Assembly (NCBI RefSeq): GCF_013409045.1
Contig: NZ_JACCBT010000001.1
Span: 2,666,001 to 2,730,000, forward strand
Length of the DNA: 64,000 nt
Reading direction: 5' to 3'
Origin: Actinomadura citrea
GTDB taxonomy: Bacteria > Actinomycetota > Actinomycetes > Streptosporangiales > Streptosporangiaceae
Part shown: positions 17,733 to 27,034 of the stretch, one piece after another
Layout: each line of letters begins with the position of its first letter
Numbering within the stretch: the first letter of the stretch is position 1
Notes under the pieces: generated by a model
Database searches by the model: none
What the model was told of the DNA's origin: nothing
The model's input: only the letters and a program-made list of their open reading frames with translations
Made by a program: the position numbers and the translations under genes

Positions 17733-17767
17733 AACCTACGGTCGCGTAACCTACTTAAGCGTAGGTT
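17733..17767. promoter_or_regulatory. Three-copy AACCTAC operator upstream of trhA
   Basis: The heptamer AACCTAC occurs at 17733-17739 and 17748-17754 (15 bases apart, same strand) and inverted as GTAGGTT at 17761-17767; the last two form an exact palindrome with a TTAAGC spacer. The cluster overlaps a TAACCT -10-like box (17747-17752) just ahead of the ribosome binding site. It looks like a repressor operator, perhaps TetR-type (inference). Confidence 0.6.
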
Positions 17768-17782
17768 CGTGAGGAGGTGTCC

Positions 17783-18451
17783 GTGACCACGGTGAAAGAT
17801 GATCTTCCGGTGGCGTCCCCCACCCGGCCGCGACTGCGCGGCTGGCTGCACCTCGGTGCGTTCCCCGCGGTGCTCGTCGCGGGGCTGGTGCTGGTGGCGT
17901 TCGGCCCGAGCCTTCAGGCACGGCTGGCGTCGGCGCTGTACGTGGCGACATCGGGGATGCTGTTCGGGATCTCGGGGACGTACCACCGGCAGCAGTCGCA
18001 CCGGCTGATCGAGGTGCTGCGGCGCTTCGACCACGCCAACATCTATCTGATCATCGCCGGGACGTACACGCCGTTCGCGGTGCTGGCGCTGGACGGCGGC
18101 GTGCGCGTGGCCGTGCTCGCCATCGTGTGGACCGGGGGCATCGCCGGGGTCGTCTTCCGGACGACCTGGATCGGCGCTCCCCGCGCCCTCTACGTCACCC
18201 TCTACATCGTGCTGGGCTGGGTGGCGGTGCTGTTCCTGCCGCAGTTCCTGTCCGGAGCGGGTCTGGCCGCCTGCCTGCTGGTCGCGGGCGGCGGGATCTG
18301 CTACAGCGTCGGGGGAGTGGTGTACGGGCTGCGCCGCCCCAACCCGTCCCCGAGCTGGTTCGGGTTCCACGAGGTGTTCCACGCCTGCACGCTGGCGGCC
18401 TACGTCCTGCAGTACATCGCGGTCTCCCTGGTCGTCTACCAGTCCGCCTGA
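17783..18451 (+). CDS. trhA: Hemolysin III / TrhA (PAQR-like) membrane protein
   Basis: A 222-residue protein with seven predicted membrane helices and the hemolysin III/PAQR motifs: GISGTYHRQQSHRLIEVLRR, FDHANIYLIIAGTYTPFAVL and a C-terminal FHEVFHACTLAAY. The Ser/His/Asp set is thought to form a metal site, and bacterial members affect membrane fluidity. The GTG at 17783 has GGAGG five bases upstream; the GTG at 17777 overlaps that site and is less likely. A repeated AACCTAC operator cluster lies directly in front, suggesting regulation by a fatty-acid or envelope sensor (inference). Confidence 0.88.
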   Translation: MTTVKDDLPVASPTRPRLRGWLHLGAFPAVLVAGLVLVAFGPSLQARLASALYVATSGMLFGISGTYHRQQSHRLIEVLRRFDHANIYLIIAGTYTPFAVLALDGGVRVAVLAIVWTGGIAGVVFRTTWIGAPRALYVTLYIVLGWVAVLFLPQFLSGAGLAACLLVAGGGICYSVGGVVYGLRRPNPSPSWFGFHEVFHACTLAAYVLQYIAVSLVVYQSA

Positions 18452-18584
18452 GATCGTCCGTCGGCCCGCACCGGGGGGCGGGTGCCGCACACCGGGCCCC
18501 CTGGGTGCGACCAACCCGGCCCCCGCATGGCACTCTTGAGGACGGCAAGAAGTACCTGACAGGAACGTCCTACGCAGGGAGAGC

Positions 18585-19532
18585 ATGGTGCGGCGCTGGA
18601 ATGGCCTCGACGAGGTTCCCGCAGACTGGGGCCGTTCGGTGATCACCATCGGGGTGTTCGACGGCGTGCACCGCGGCCACCAGCGGATCGTGGGGGCCGC
18701 CGCCGAGGAGGCTCGCCGCCGCGGGCTGCGCTCGGTGGTCATCACGTTCGACCCGCATCCGGACGAGGTCGTCCGGCCCGGCACGCACCCGCCGCTGCTC
18801 GCCACGACCAGGCGGCGCATCGAGCTGCTGGAGGGCCTCGGCACCGACGCGGTCGTGGTGGTGCCCTTCACCCTGGAGCTGTCGAAGGTGCCGCCGGACG
18901 AGTTCGTCCAGTCGGTGCTGGTCGACCGGCTGCACGCCGCCCACGTCATCGTCGGTGAGGACTTCCGGTTCGGGCACAAGGCCAAGGGGGACGTGGCGCT
19001 GCTGCGGGAGCTCGGCGAGAAGTACGACTTCACGGCCGAGGGTATGCCGCTGGTGGCCGACGGCGACACGATCTCGTCCACCTACATCAGGGGGCGCCTC
19101 GACGCGGGCGACGTCGAGGCCGCCGCGCACGCGCTCGGCCGCCCGCACCGCGTCGAGGGCGTCGTCGTGCGCGGCCACCAGCGGGGCCGCGCGCTCGGGT
19201 TCCCCACCGCCAACCTGGAGACGCTGCCGCACACGGAGATCCCGGCGGACGGCGTCTACGGCGGCTGGCTGGTCTGCGACTCCGACCGCTACCCCGCGTT
19301 CCGCTGGCCGGCGGCGATCTCCATCGGGACCAACCCGACCTTCGAGGGCGCGGGGGAGCGCACCGTCGAGGCCTACGCGCTGGACCGCGACGACCTCGAC
19401 CTCTACGGCGAGCACATGGCCGTGGACTTCGCCGCCCGCATCCGCGACACGCTGAAGTTCGACTCCATCGACGCGCTGGTCGAGGAGATGCACCGGGACG
19501 TGGCCCGCGCCCGTGAGATCACCTCCGGCTGA
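18585..19532 (+). CDS. ribF: Bifunctional riboflavin kinase / FAD synthetase RibF
   Basis: A 315-residue enzyme making FMN and then FAD from riboflavin. The N-terminal nucleotidyltransferase domain has the GVFDGVHRGHQR motif near residue 23 and ISSTYIRGRLDAGD; the C-terminal kinase domain has RGRALGFPTANLE and GIGT-like SIGTNPTFEG. The start has GGGAG seven bases upstream. It sits between truB/trhA and rpsO, as in other actinomycetes where ribF follows truB; trhA is an insertion into that order. Confidence 0.96.
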   Translation: MVRRWNGLDEVPADWGRSVITIGVFDGVHRGHQRIVGAAAEEARRRGLRSVVITFDPHPDEVVRPGTHPPLLATTRRRIELLEGLGTDAVVVVPFTLELSKVPPDEFVQSVLVDRLHAAHVIVGEDFRFGHKAKGDVALLRELGEKYDFTAEGMPLVADGDTISSTYIRGRLDAGDVEAAAHALGRPHRVEGVVVRGHQRGRALGFPTANLETLPHTEIPADGVYGGWLVCDSDRYPAFRWPAAISIGTNPTFEGAGERTVEAYALDRDDLDLYGEHMAVDFAARIRDTLKFDSIDALVEEMHRDVARAREITSG

Positions 19533-19580
19533 CCCCGTCTTTCCGCCGCGTACCCTGCGACAACAGCGGTTCTCGCAACG

Positions 19581-19610
19581 TGACGGGGTGGCTTTGCGGC
19601 ATGGTACGGT
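19581..19610 (+). promoter_or_regulatory. Candidate rpsO promoter
   Basis: TGACGG (19581-19586) and TACGGT (19605-19610) are separated by 18 bases, resembling a housekeeping sigma promoter; the transcript would have a leader of about 130 bases before rpsO, long enough for S15 feedback control. Confidence 0.35.
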
Positions 19611-19746
19611 GAATAGTCGCCGGGAAGGGCCCCGGCGCGGCTGGCTGCACCCTCATGCGGCCCGCCACCCTCTTAACACGCACCATGCGGACCCGTGCGC
19701 CCACCGGGCCTGGATCTGCGGGTGACGAATCCATCGAAGGAGCCAC

Positions 19747-20016
19747 GTGTCGCTCGACACCGCCACGAAGAACCAGATCATCGCCGAGTACGCGACCACT
19801 GAGGGTGACACCGGATCGCCGGAGGTCCAGGTCGCGCTGCTGACGCGCCGTATCAACGATCTGACCGAGCACCTGAAGGAGCACAAGCACGACCACCACA
19901 GCCGCCGCGGTCTGCTGCTGCTGGTCGGCCGTCGTCGCCGGCTCCTGAAGTACCTCGCGAACAAGGACATCAACCGCTACCGGCAGCTGATCGAGCGACT
20001 CGGGCTGCGGCGCTAG
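19747..20016 (+). CDS. rpsO: 30S ribosomal protein S15
   Basis: An 89-residue S15, which binds the three-way junction of the 16S rRNA central domain. It has the family's full length and motifs: [20 protein letters not shown], the conserved [19 protein letters not shown] and a C-terminal [12 protein letters not shown]. The GTG start has GAAGGAG upstream. A true intrinsic terminator follows at 20025, and pnp lies about 250 bases downstream, the well-known rpsO-pnp arrangement. Confidence 0.98.
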   Translation: MSLDTATKNQIIAEYATTEGDTGSPEVQVALLTRRINDLTEHLKEHKHDHHSRRGLLLLVGRRRRLLKYLANKDINRYRQLIERLGLRR

Positions 20017-20024
20017 CAGGGTGA

Positions 20025-20057
20025 GGGAGTGGTCCGACGGGCCACTCCCTTCCTTTT
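20025..20057 (+). terminator. rpsO intrinsic terminator
   Basis: An 11-bp stem (20025-20035 with 20039-20049, one G-U pair, GAC loop) is followed by a T-rich tract TTCCTTTTA, so it is a textbook factor-independent terminator or attenuator before pnp. Confidence 0.85.
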
Positions 20058-20156
20058 ACGGCCGGCGGGCCCGCCCGGCCCCGGCCCCAATTTCAGACAA
20101 GCCTCGCGGACACCGCTGGTGCGGGCCGGTCCTCGGTAGTGGCTTCCGGATCCGTT

Positions 20157-20200
20157 CCGCCGCATCGGCGGCGCTCTCGATCCGGGTGCTTCGATCGAAG
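20157..20200 (+). promoter_or_regulatory. pnp leader hairpins
   Basis: The rpsO-pnp gap holds a CCGCCG/CGGCGG hairpin (20157-20171) and an exact 12-base palindrome CTTCGATCGAAG (20189-20200). In Streptomyces and E. coli the pnp leader is folded and cut by RNase III; these could serve the same purpose here (inference). Confidence 0.4.
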
Positions 20201-20268
20201 ACCGGCAGCGTGACAGCCAACGGGAAACGGCCGCGAGGACCGACATGGAACCCATGAGGAGGTTTCCC

Positions 20269-22632
20269 GTGACAGAAGCCGTGCGCATCGAAGGTGCGCA
20301 GACCACCGAAGCCGTGATCGACAACGGCACGTTCGGCACCCGCACCATCCGCTTCGAGACCGGCCGGCTGGCCCGGCAGGCGGCCGGCTCCGCCGTCGCC
20401 TACCTCGACGACGAGACGATGGTGCTGTCGGCGACCACCGCGTCCAAGAAGCCCAAGGACAACCTTGACTTCTTCCCGCTGACCGTGGACGTCGAGGAGC
20501 GGATGTACGCCGCCGGGCGCATCCCCGGCTCGTTCTTCCGCCGCGAGGGGCGTCCGTCCGAGGACGCCATCCTGACCTGCCGGCTCATCGACCGGCCGCT
20601 GCGCCCGTCGTTCACCAAGGGCCTGCGCAACGAGATCCAGGTCGTCGAGACGATCATGGCGCTGCACCCCGACCACCTGTACGACGTCGTGGCGATCAAC
20701 GCCGCCTCGATGTCCACGCAGCTGGCGGGCCTGCCGTTCTCCGGCCCGATCGGCGGCGTCCGCGTCGCGCTGATCGACGGCCAGTGGGTCGGCTTCCCGA
20801 CCCACCCCGAGCTGGAGCGCGCGACCTTCGACATGGTCGTGGCCGGCCGGGTGCTGGCCGACGGCGATGTCGCGATCATGATGGTGGAGGCGGAGTCCAC
20901 CCGCGACACCATCAAGCTCGTCGGCGAGGGCGCGACCGCGCCGACCGAGGAGACCGTCGCCGAGGGCCTGGAGGCGGCCAAGCCGTTCATCAAGGTGCTG
21001 TGCAAGGCGCAGAGCGACCTCGCGGCCGTCGCCGCGAAGGAGACCGCCGAGTACCCGATCTTCCTGGACTACCAGGACGACGTGCTCGCCGCCGTCACCG
21101 ACGCCGTCAGCGGAGACCTGGCGCAGGCGCTGACCATCGCCGGCAAGCAGGAGCGCGAGTCCCGGCTCGACGAGATCAAGGCGTCCGCCGCCGAGAAGCT
21201 CGCCGAGCGGTTCGAGGGCCGCGAGAAGGAGATCTCCGCCGCCTACCGCGCCGTCACCAAGAAGCTGGTCCGCGAGCGGGTGATCCGCGACGGGCTGCGC
21301 ATCGACGGCCGCGGGCTGAAGGACATCCGCCAGCTGACCGCCGAGGCGCACGTCGTCCCGCGCGTGCACGGCTCGGCGCTGTTCGAGCGCGGCGAGACGC
21401 AGATCCTCGGCGTGACGACGCTGAACATGCTCCGCATGGAGCAGACGATCGACACGCTGAACCCCGAGCGCACCAAGCGCTACATGCACAACTACAACTT
21501 CCCGCCGTACTCCACCGGCGAGACCGGCCGGGTCGGCTCCCCGAAGCGCCGCGAGATCGGGCACGGCGCGCTCGCCGAGCGCGCCCTGATCCCGGTGCTG
21601 CCCTCGCGCGAGGAGTTCCCGTACGCGATCCGGCAGGTGTCGGAGGCGCTCAGCTCCAACGGCTCCACCTCGATGGGCTCGGTGTGCGCGTCCACCATGT
21701 CGCTGCTGGACGCGGGCGTCCCGCTCCGGCAGATGGTGGCGGGCATCGCGATGGGCCTGATCAACGACGGTGACGAGTACGTCACGCTGACCGACATCCT
21801 CGGCGCCGAGGACGCGTTCGGCGACATGGACTTCAAGGTCGCCGGCACCCGTGACCTGATCACCGCGCTGCAGCTCGACACCAAGCTCGACGGCATCCCG
21901 GCCTCGGTGCTGGCCGCCGCGCTGAAGCAGGCCAAGGGCGCCCGCCTGGCGATCCTGGACGTCATGCAGGAGGCCATCGAGGCGCCCGCCGAGATGAGCC
22001 CGAACGCGCCGCGGATCATCACGATCAAGGTCCCGGTCGACAAGATCGGCGAGGTCATCGGCCCCAAGGGCAAGATGATCAACTCGATCCAGGACGACAC
22101 CGGCGCGGACATCACGATCGAGGACGACGGCACCATCTACGTCGGCGCCACCGACGGGCCGTCCGCCGAGGCCGCGCGGCAGGCGATCAACTCGATCGCC
22201 AACCCGCACATGCCGGAGGTCGGCGAGCGGTTCCTCGGCACCGTCGTCAAGACCACCACGTTCGGCGCGTTCGTGTCGCTGCTGCCCGGCAAGGACGGCC
22301 TGCTGCACGTCTCGCAGATCCGCAAGTTGCACGGCGGCGCACGGATCGAGAACGTCGAGGACGTCATGGGCGTCGGCGAGAAGATCCAGGTCGAGGTCAC
22401 CGAGATCGACCAGCGCGGCAAGCTGTCGCTGGTGCCGGTCGAGGTGGTCGAGCGCGAGTCCGCCGGGAAGGCCGAGGCGGACGGCGGCGACGAGCCCGCC
22501 TCCGCGTCCGCCGACGGTGACGGCGACTCCGGCGAGCGCCGGGAGCGCCGCGACGACGGCGACCGGCGCGGTCCGCGGCGCCGCCGCACCCGCCGCGGGT
22601 CCGACGACGACGCCGGCCAGCGCAACTCCTGA
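20269..22632 (+). CDS. pnp: Polyribonucleotide nucleotidyltransferase (PNPase / guanosine pentaphosphate synthetase)
   Basis: A 787-residue PNPase, the phosphorolytic 3'-5' exoribonuclease of the degradosome. Two RNase PH domains (first: [20 protein letters not shown] and [20 protein letters not shown]; second: [15 protein letters not shown]) are followed by KH ([19 protein letters not shown]) and S1 ([20 protein letters not shown]) domains and a charged Arg/Asp tail. Actinobacterial PNPases were first described as guanosine pentaphosphate synthetases. The GTG at 20269 has AGGAGG seven bases upstream; the two ATGs before it (20245, 20254) overlap or precede the binding site. Confidence 0.97.
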   Translation: MTEAVRIEGAQTTEAVIDNGTFGTRTIRFETGRLARQAAGSAVAYLDDETMVLSATTASKKPKDNLDFFPLTVDVEERMYAAGRIPGSFFRREGRPSEDAILTCRLIDRPLRPSFTKGLRNEIQVVETIMALHPDHLYDVVAINAASMSTQLAGLPFSGPIGGVRVALIDGQWVGFPTHPELERATFDMVVAGRVLADGDVAIMMVEAESTRDTIKLVGEGATAPTEETVAEGLEAAKPFIKVLCKAQSDLAAVAAKETAEYPIFLDYQDDVLAAVTDAVSGDLAQALTIAGKQERESRLDEIKASAAEKLAERFEGREKEISAAYRAVTKKLVRERVIRDGLRIDGRGLKDIRQLTAEAHVVPRVHGSALFERGETQILGVTTLNMLRMEQTIDTLNPERTKRYMHNYNFPPYSTGETGRVGSPKRREIGHGALAERALIPVLPSREEFPYAIRQVSEALSSNGSTSMGSVCASTMSLLDAGVPLRQMVAGIAMGLINDGDEYVTLTDILGAEDAFGDMDFKVAGTRDLITALQLDTKLDGIPASVLAAALKQAKGARLAILDVMQEAIEAPAEMSPNAPRIITIKVPVDKIGEVIGPKGKMINSIQDDTGADITIEDDGTIYVGATDGPSAEAARQAINSIANPHMPEVGERFLGTVVKTTTFGAFVSLLPGKDGLLHVSQIRKLHGGARIENVEDVMGVGEKIQVEVTEIDQRGKLSLVPVEVVERESAGKAEADGGDEPASASADGDGDSGERRERRDDGDRRGPRRRRTRRGSDDDAGQRNS

Positions 22633-22644
22633 TCCAGGCCATGA

Positions 22645-22705
22645 CCGGCCGGCCGGGCCCGCAGCGCTGTGAAAGCTGCGGGACGGCCGGCCGGCCGCTT
22701 TCCCC
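22645..22705 (+). terminator. pnp terminator hairpin
   Basis: A long hairpin: CCCGCAGC (22658-22665) pairs with GCTGCGGG (22675-22682), extended by CCGGCCGGCC-type arms outside it, 9-base loop, then CGCTTTCCCCC. It starts 12 bases after the pnp stop. Confidence 0.7.
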
Positions 22706-22725
22706 CGACGGAATGTGAGCGACAC

Positions 22726-24042
22726 GTGACCCTGCCGGCGAGGGCGCAGGAGCCCGGCACCACCACCACGATCCACACCGACGGCGCCGGCGCGGTCCGC
22801 CGCACCGTCCTGCCCGGCGGGCTGAGGGTCATCACCGAGACGATGCCGACCGTGCGCTCCGCGGCGTTCGGCATCTGGGCGGCGGTCGGCTCCCGCGACG
22901 AGGTCCCCGCCGACGCCGGCGCCAGCCACTACCTGGAGCACGTGCTGTTCAAGGGCACCCGGCGGCGGTCGGCCCTGGAGATCTCCGCGGCGGTCGACGC
23001 GGTCGGCGGCGACCTCAACGCGTTCACCGCCAAGGAGTACACCTGCTACTACGCGCGGGTCCTGGACTCCGACCTGCCCCTCGCGGTGGACGTGGTCTCG
23101 GACATGGTGGCGGCGTCGGTGAACCGGCCCGAGGACGTCGAGGCCGAGCGCGGCGTGATCCTCGAAGAGATCCACATGCGCGACGACGACCCGGGCGACC
23201 TGATCCACGACGAGTTCGCCACGGCGCTGTACGGTGACACCCCGCTCGGGCGCCCCATCCTCGGCACCGAGGAGTCGATCAACGCGCTGTCCCGGGACCG
23301 GATCCACGACTACTACCGGCAGCACTACGTCCCGTCCAACCTGGTGGTGTCGGTGGCGGGCAACATCGACCACGACGAGGTCGTCCGGCTGGTGTCGGAG
23401 GCGTTCGCCGAGCACCTGCACGGCGACGCCGCGCCCGCCGCGCCCCGGCTGGACGGCGCGCCCGTCCCCCTGGACCCGCGCAGCGTGGTGATCGACAAGG
23501 ACACCGAGCAGGCGCACATCATCCTCGGCGGCGCGGGCACGTCCCGCACCGACGATCGCCGGTTCGCGCTCGGCGTGCTGAACGCCGCCCTCGGCGGCGG
23601 CATGTCGTCCCGCCTCTTCCAGGAGATCCGCGAGAAGCGCGGCCTGGCGTACTCCGTCTACAGCTACACGGCCCAGTACGCCGACTCCGGCGTCTTCGGC
23701 GTCTACGCGGGCTGCCAGCCCGCCAAGGCCGAGGAGGTCCTGTCGATCTGCCGGGACGAGCTGGCCAAGGCCGCCGACGGCCTCGACGACGAGGAACTGG
23801 AACGCGGCAAGGGCCAGCTGCGCGGCGCCATGGTCCTCGGCCTGGAGGACACCGGCTCCCGGATGAGCCGCATCGGCAAGAGCGAGCTGGTCTACGAGTC
23901 GCTGCTGCGCGTGGACGAGGTCCTGGCGCGCATCGAGGCCGTCACGCCCGACGACGTCCGCGCCATCGCCCGCGACGTGCTGGCGGGCCCGCAGGCCCTC
24001 ACCGTGATCGGCCCGGTGGGGGACCGCGAGTTCGGAGCCTGA
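22726..24042 (+). CDS. M16 family zinc peptidase (processing-peptidase-like)
   Basis: A 438-residue inverzincin-family protease. The inverted zinc motif HYLEH lies near residue 70 (ASHYLEHVLFKGT) with the third ligand Glu downstream in the EAERGVILEEIHMRDDDP region; the C-terminal M16 half carries GGGMSSRLFQEIREKRGLAY. It is probably cytoplasmic, with no signal peptide. In actinomycetes this gene usually follows pnp, as here, and degrades peptides; the natural substrate is unknown. The GTG at 22726 is taken as start since the upstream part of the frame is the pnp terminator region. Confidence 0.93.
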   Translation: MTLPARAQEPGTTTTIHTDGAGAVRRTVLPGGLRVITETMPTVRSAAFGIWAAVGSRDEVPADAGASHYLEHVLFKGTRRRSALEISAAVDAVGGDLNAFTAKEYTCYYARVLDSDLPLAVDVVSDMVAASVNRPEDVEAERGVILEEIHMRDDDPGDLIHDEFATALYGDTPLGRPILGTEESINALSRDRIHDYYRQHYVPSNLVVSVAGNIDHDEVVRLVSEAFAEHLHGDAAPAAPRLDGAPVPLDPRSVVIDKDTEQAHIILGGAGTSRTDDRRFALGVLNAALGGGMSSRLFQEIREKRGLAYSVYSYTAQYADSGVFGVYAGCQPAKAEEVLSICRDELAKAADGLDDEELERGKGQLRGAMVLGLEDTGSRMSRIGKSELVYESLLRVDEVLARIEAVTPDDVRAIARDVLAGPQALTVIGPVGDREFGA

Positions 24043-24054
24043 CGATCCGCTGAC

Positions 24055-24110
24055 TTGTTAAACGGACCAGGGTCCGCTAATCTCCGGAGGAGTAAGCGGA
24101 CCTTGGTCCG
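24055..24110 (+). promoter_or_regulatory. azoR promoter with two palindromic operators
   Basis: TTGTTA (24055-24060), a 17-base spacer and TAATCT (24078-24083) form a good sigma-70-type promoter. The spacer contains the palindrome CGGACC-AG-GGTCCG (24063-24076) and a second copy CGGACC-TT-GGTCCG lies at 24097-24110, just after the expected transcription start; centres are 34 bases apart. This strongly suggests a dimeric repressor acting on azoR. Confidence 0.75.
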
Positions 24111-24133
24111 TATTTTCGGGTGAGAGGACCCTC

Positions 24134-24757
24134 ATGTCCCGTCTGCTGCACATCTCCGCATCCCCGCGGGGCGCCGCGTCCGAGTCGCTGGCGATGGCCG
24201 AAGCGTTCCTGGACGCCTATCGCGAGACCCACGGCGACGCCGTCGACCACCTCGACCTCTGGGAGGCCGGCCTTCCCGCGTTCGGCTCGGCCGGGGCCGG
24301 CGCCAAGATGAACGTGCTCGCGGGGAACGAGCCGTCCGGCGAGGAGGCCGCCATGTGGAGGGCCGCCCGGGACGTTTTCGAGCACTACGACTCCTACGAC
24401 CGCTACCTGTTCAGCGTCCCGATGTGGAACTCCGGCGTCCCCTACATCCTCAAGCAGTTCATCGACGTCGTCTCGCAGCCCGGCTGGGTGTTCCGCTTCG
24501 ACCCCGAGAAGGGCTACAGCGGTCTCCTGGAGGGCAAGAAGGCGGCCGTGGTCTACACCAGCGCCGTCTACGGGGAGGGCCGCGGGCCCGCGTTCGGCCG
24601 CGACCACCAGGCCCCGTTCCTCGAAGGCTGGCTGCGCTGGACGGGGGTCACCGACATCGGCACCGCCGAGTTCCGCCCGAACCTCGCCACCGCCGACGCC
24701 GAGACCGGGCGCCGCTCCGCGCACGCCGAGGCGCGCGAGCTGGGCAAGCGCTTCTGA
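24134..24757 (+). CDS. FMN-dependent NAD(P)H oxidoreductase (azoreductase / flavodoxin_2 family)
   Basis: A 207-residue flavoprotein of the AzoR type. The phosphate-binding loop HISASPRGAASES (residues 6-18) and the flavin-contacting FSVPMWNSGVPYILKQFID are family hallmarks. Such enzymes reduce quinones, azo dyes and nitro compounds, protecting against electrophiles. Expression is probably tightly controlled: the promoter carries two identical-arm palindromes. No regulator gene is adjacent, so the repressor is encoded elsewhere. It separates the M16 protease from dapB, which are close neighbours in many actinomycetes. Confidence 0.9.
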   Translation: MSRLLHISASPRGAASESLAMAEAFLDAYRETHGDAVDHLDLWEAGLPAFGSAGAGAKMNVLAGNEPSGEEAAMWRAARDVFEHYDSYDRYLFSVPMWNSGVPYILKQFIDVVSQPGWVFRFDPEKGYSGLLEGKKAAVVYTSAVYGEGRGPAFGRDHQAPFLEGWLRWTGVTDIGTAEFRPNLATADAETGRRSAHAEARELGKRF

Positions 24758-24763
24758 CGATAG

Positions 24764-25530
<767 letters not shown>

Positions 25531-25531
<1 letters not shown>

Positions 25532-26070
25532 TGGACTTCGACGCCGAGCCCTGGGACTACCTCGCCGCGTCCGAGGCGATCGACATCGAGCACCCGCTCG
25601 TCCAGTCGATCGCCTCGGAGCTGCGCACCGGCGACGACATCGCCTACGCCCGGGCGGCGTTCGACCATGTCCGCGACCTGATCCCGCACTCCATGGACAC
25701 CGGCGACACCCGCGTCCCCTGGCGGGCCTCCGACGTCCTCGAACAGCGCACCGGCCTGTGCTTCGCCCAGTCCCACGCCTACGTCGCCCTCCTGCGCGCG
25801 GGCGGCGTCCAGGCGGGCCTGTGCTACCAGCAGCGCCCCGGTTTCGTCCACGGCCTCGCCGCCGCCCTCATCGACGACCGGTGGGTCCGACTCGACCCCC
25901 GGGACCCGGCCGTGCGCTTCTCGGCCTCCGCCGATGCCCTGGCCTACCCGGACGACCCGATCCTCCCGACCGTCCACGCGGCCCCGCACCCCACGGTCCT
26001 GGACGCCCTGAAGGGCATGACGACGCTCACCGCGTCGGCCCTCCCCGCCACGCTGGGTCAGCCGGAGTAG
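25531..26070 (+). CDS. Transglutaminase-like cysteine protease fold protein
   Basis: A 179-residue protein with a complete transglutaminase-like triad: Cys77 in RTGLCFAQSHAYVALLRAGG, His107 in GFVHGLAA and Asp122 in RWVRLDPR. No signal peptide is present, so it acts in the cytoplasm, as a protease, peptidase or amidase rather than a true crosslinking enzyme; substrate unknown. The ATG overlaps the dapB stop (TGATG), so it is coupled to dapB. The 3' end overlaps the convergent sigma factor gene by 13 bases. Confidence 0.85.
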
Positions 26071-26933
26071 ACGAGGTCGAGGGCGGCCAGGCGGTCGGGG
26101 TCGGCGAGGATGTCGATCGCGGTGACCCTTCCTTCCGCGACCGTGAAGGACAGGACGGACTGCGGGCGCCCGTCCTCGAACCAGACGATCCCGGCGGTCC
26201 CGTTGACCAGGGCGTGCATGATCTGGCCCTGCGCCGTCCTGCGGAACCTGATGGCCTGCCCGGCGACGTTCTCGGCGCCGACGACCTGCGTCCAGCCGCC
26301 GGGGATGGCGCCGACGTCGGCGCGCAGCACCACGTCCGGGTCGAGGACGGCGACGAGCGCCTCGAAGTCGCCGCCGTTGGCCGCGGCGTTGAAGGCGTCG
26401 ACGACCGCGCGCTGGCGGGCCGGGTCGCGCTCGGGATCCGGGGCCGTCCCGCGCACCCGCCGGCGGGCACGGCTGGCCAGCTGGCGGGCGGCGGCAGGCG
26501 ACCGTCCCACGATGGGTGCGATCTCCTCGAACGGCACCCCGAACGTGTCGTGCAGGACGAAGGCCAGCCGCTCGGCGGGGGTGAGGGACTGCAGGACGAC
26601 CAAAAGCGCGAGCCCGACCGAGTCGGCCACCAGAGCCGTGTACTCGGGGTCGGGGGCGGCGCTGACGACCGGGTCGGGCAGGCGCTCCTCCAGCGGGTCC
26701 TCGCGGCGGGACGTGCGCGAGCGCAGCATGTCCAGGCACACCCGTCCCACGACGGTCGTCAGCCAGCCGCCCAGGTTGTCGATGTCGCCCGCGTTGGAGC
26801 GGCTGAGCTTGAGCCAGGCCTCCTGGACGGCGTCGTCCGCCTCCGCGAGCGAGCCCAGCATCCGGTAGGCGACCGCCTTCAGATGCGTGCGGTGCCCCTC
26901 GAACCGCTCGGCCAGGAACTCGCGCTCGTCCAT
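26058..26933 (-). CDS. ECF41-type RNA polymerase sigma factor (SigJ-like) with SnoaL-like C-terminus
   Basis: A 291-residue sigma factor. Region 2 (VAYRMLGSLAEADDAVQEAW) and region 4 (SLTPAERLAFVLHDTFGVPF, GRSPAAARQLASRARRRVRG) occupy residues 1-170; residues about 175-290 form a SnoaL-like domain ending in ILADPDRLAALDL, which corresponds to the NPDKL motif of ECF41 proteins. In that group the C-terminal domain tunes activity in place of an anti-sigma factor. ECF41 genes usually sit beside a carboxymuconolactone decarboxylase or oxidoreductase target; none is here. ATG at 26933 has GAGGGGG five bases upstream; the GTG at 26936 is too close to it. Confidence 0.88.
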   Translation of the reverse strand: MDEREFLAERFEGHRTHLKAVAYRMLGSLAEADDAVQEAWLKLSRSNAGDIDNLGGWLTTVVGRVCLDMLRSRTSRREDPLEERLPDPVVSAAPDPEYTALVADSVGLALLVVLQSLTPAERLAFVLHDTFGVPFEEIAPIVGRSPAAARQLASRARRRVRGTAPDPERDPARQRAVVDAFNAAANGGDFEALVAVLDPDVVLRADVGAIPGGWTQVVGAENVAGQAIRFRRTAQGQIMHALVNGTAGIVWFEDGRPQSVLSFTVAEGRVTAIDILADPDRLAALDLVYSG

Positions 26934-26998
26934 CACGTCCCCCTCTGTACCTCTAGGTCACCACACTGACGGACGCCGCGCGCAGAATGTGACCGGGG

Positions 26999-27034
26999 TT
27001 GTGCGGGGACCGGGGCGAGCCTAACGTTCGGCAG
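26999..27034 (+). promoter_or_regulatory. Leaderless promoter of the SCO6745-family gene
   Basis: TTGTGC (26999-27004), a 17-base spacer, TAACGT (27022-27027) and then seven bases before the GTG at 27035. This is the best supported of the window's leaderless candidates because both hexamers and the spacing fit. Confidence 0.6.

Noticed and set aside
20056..23517. An 1153-codon minus-strand frame across pnp and the M16 protease gene
   Set aside because: Same reason: shadow of pnp, with no ribosome binding site and a composition of repeated Asp, Arg, Gly, Val.
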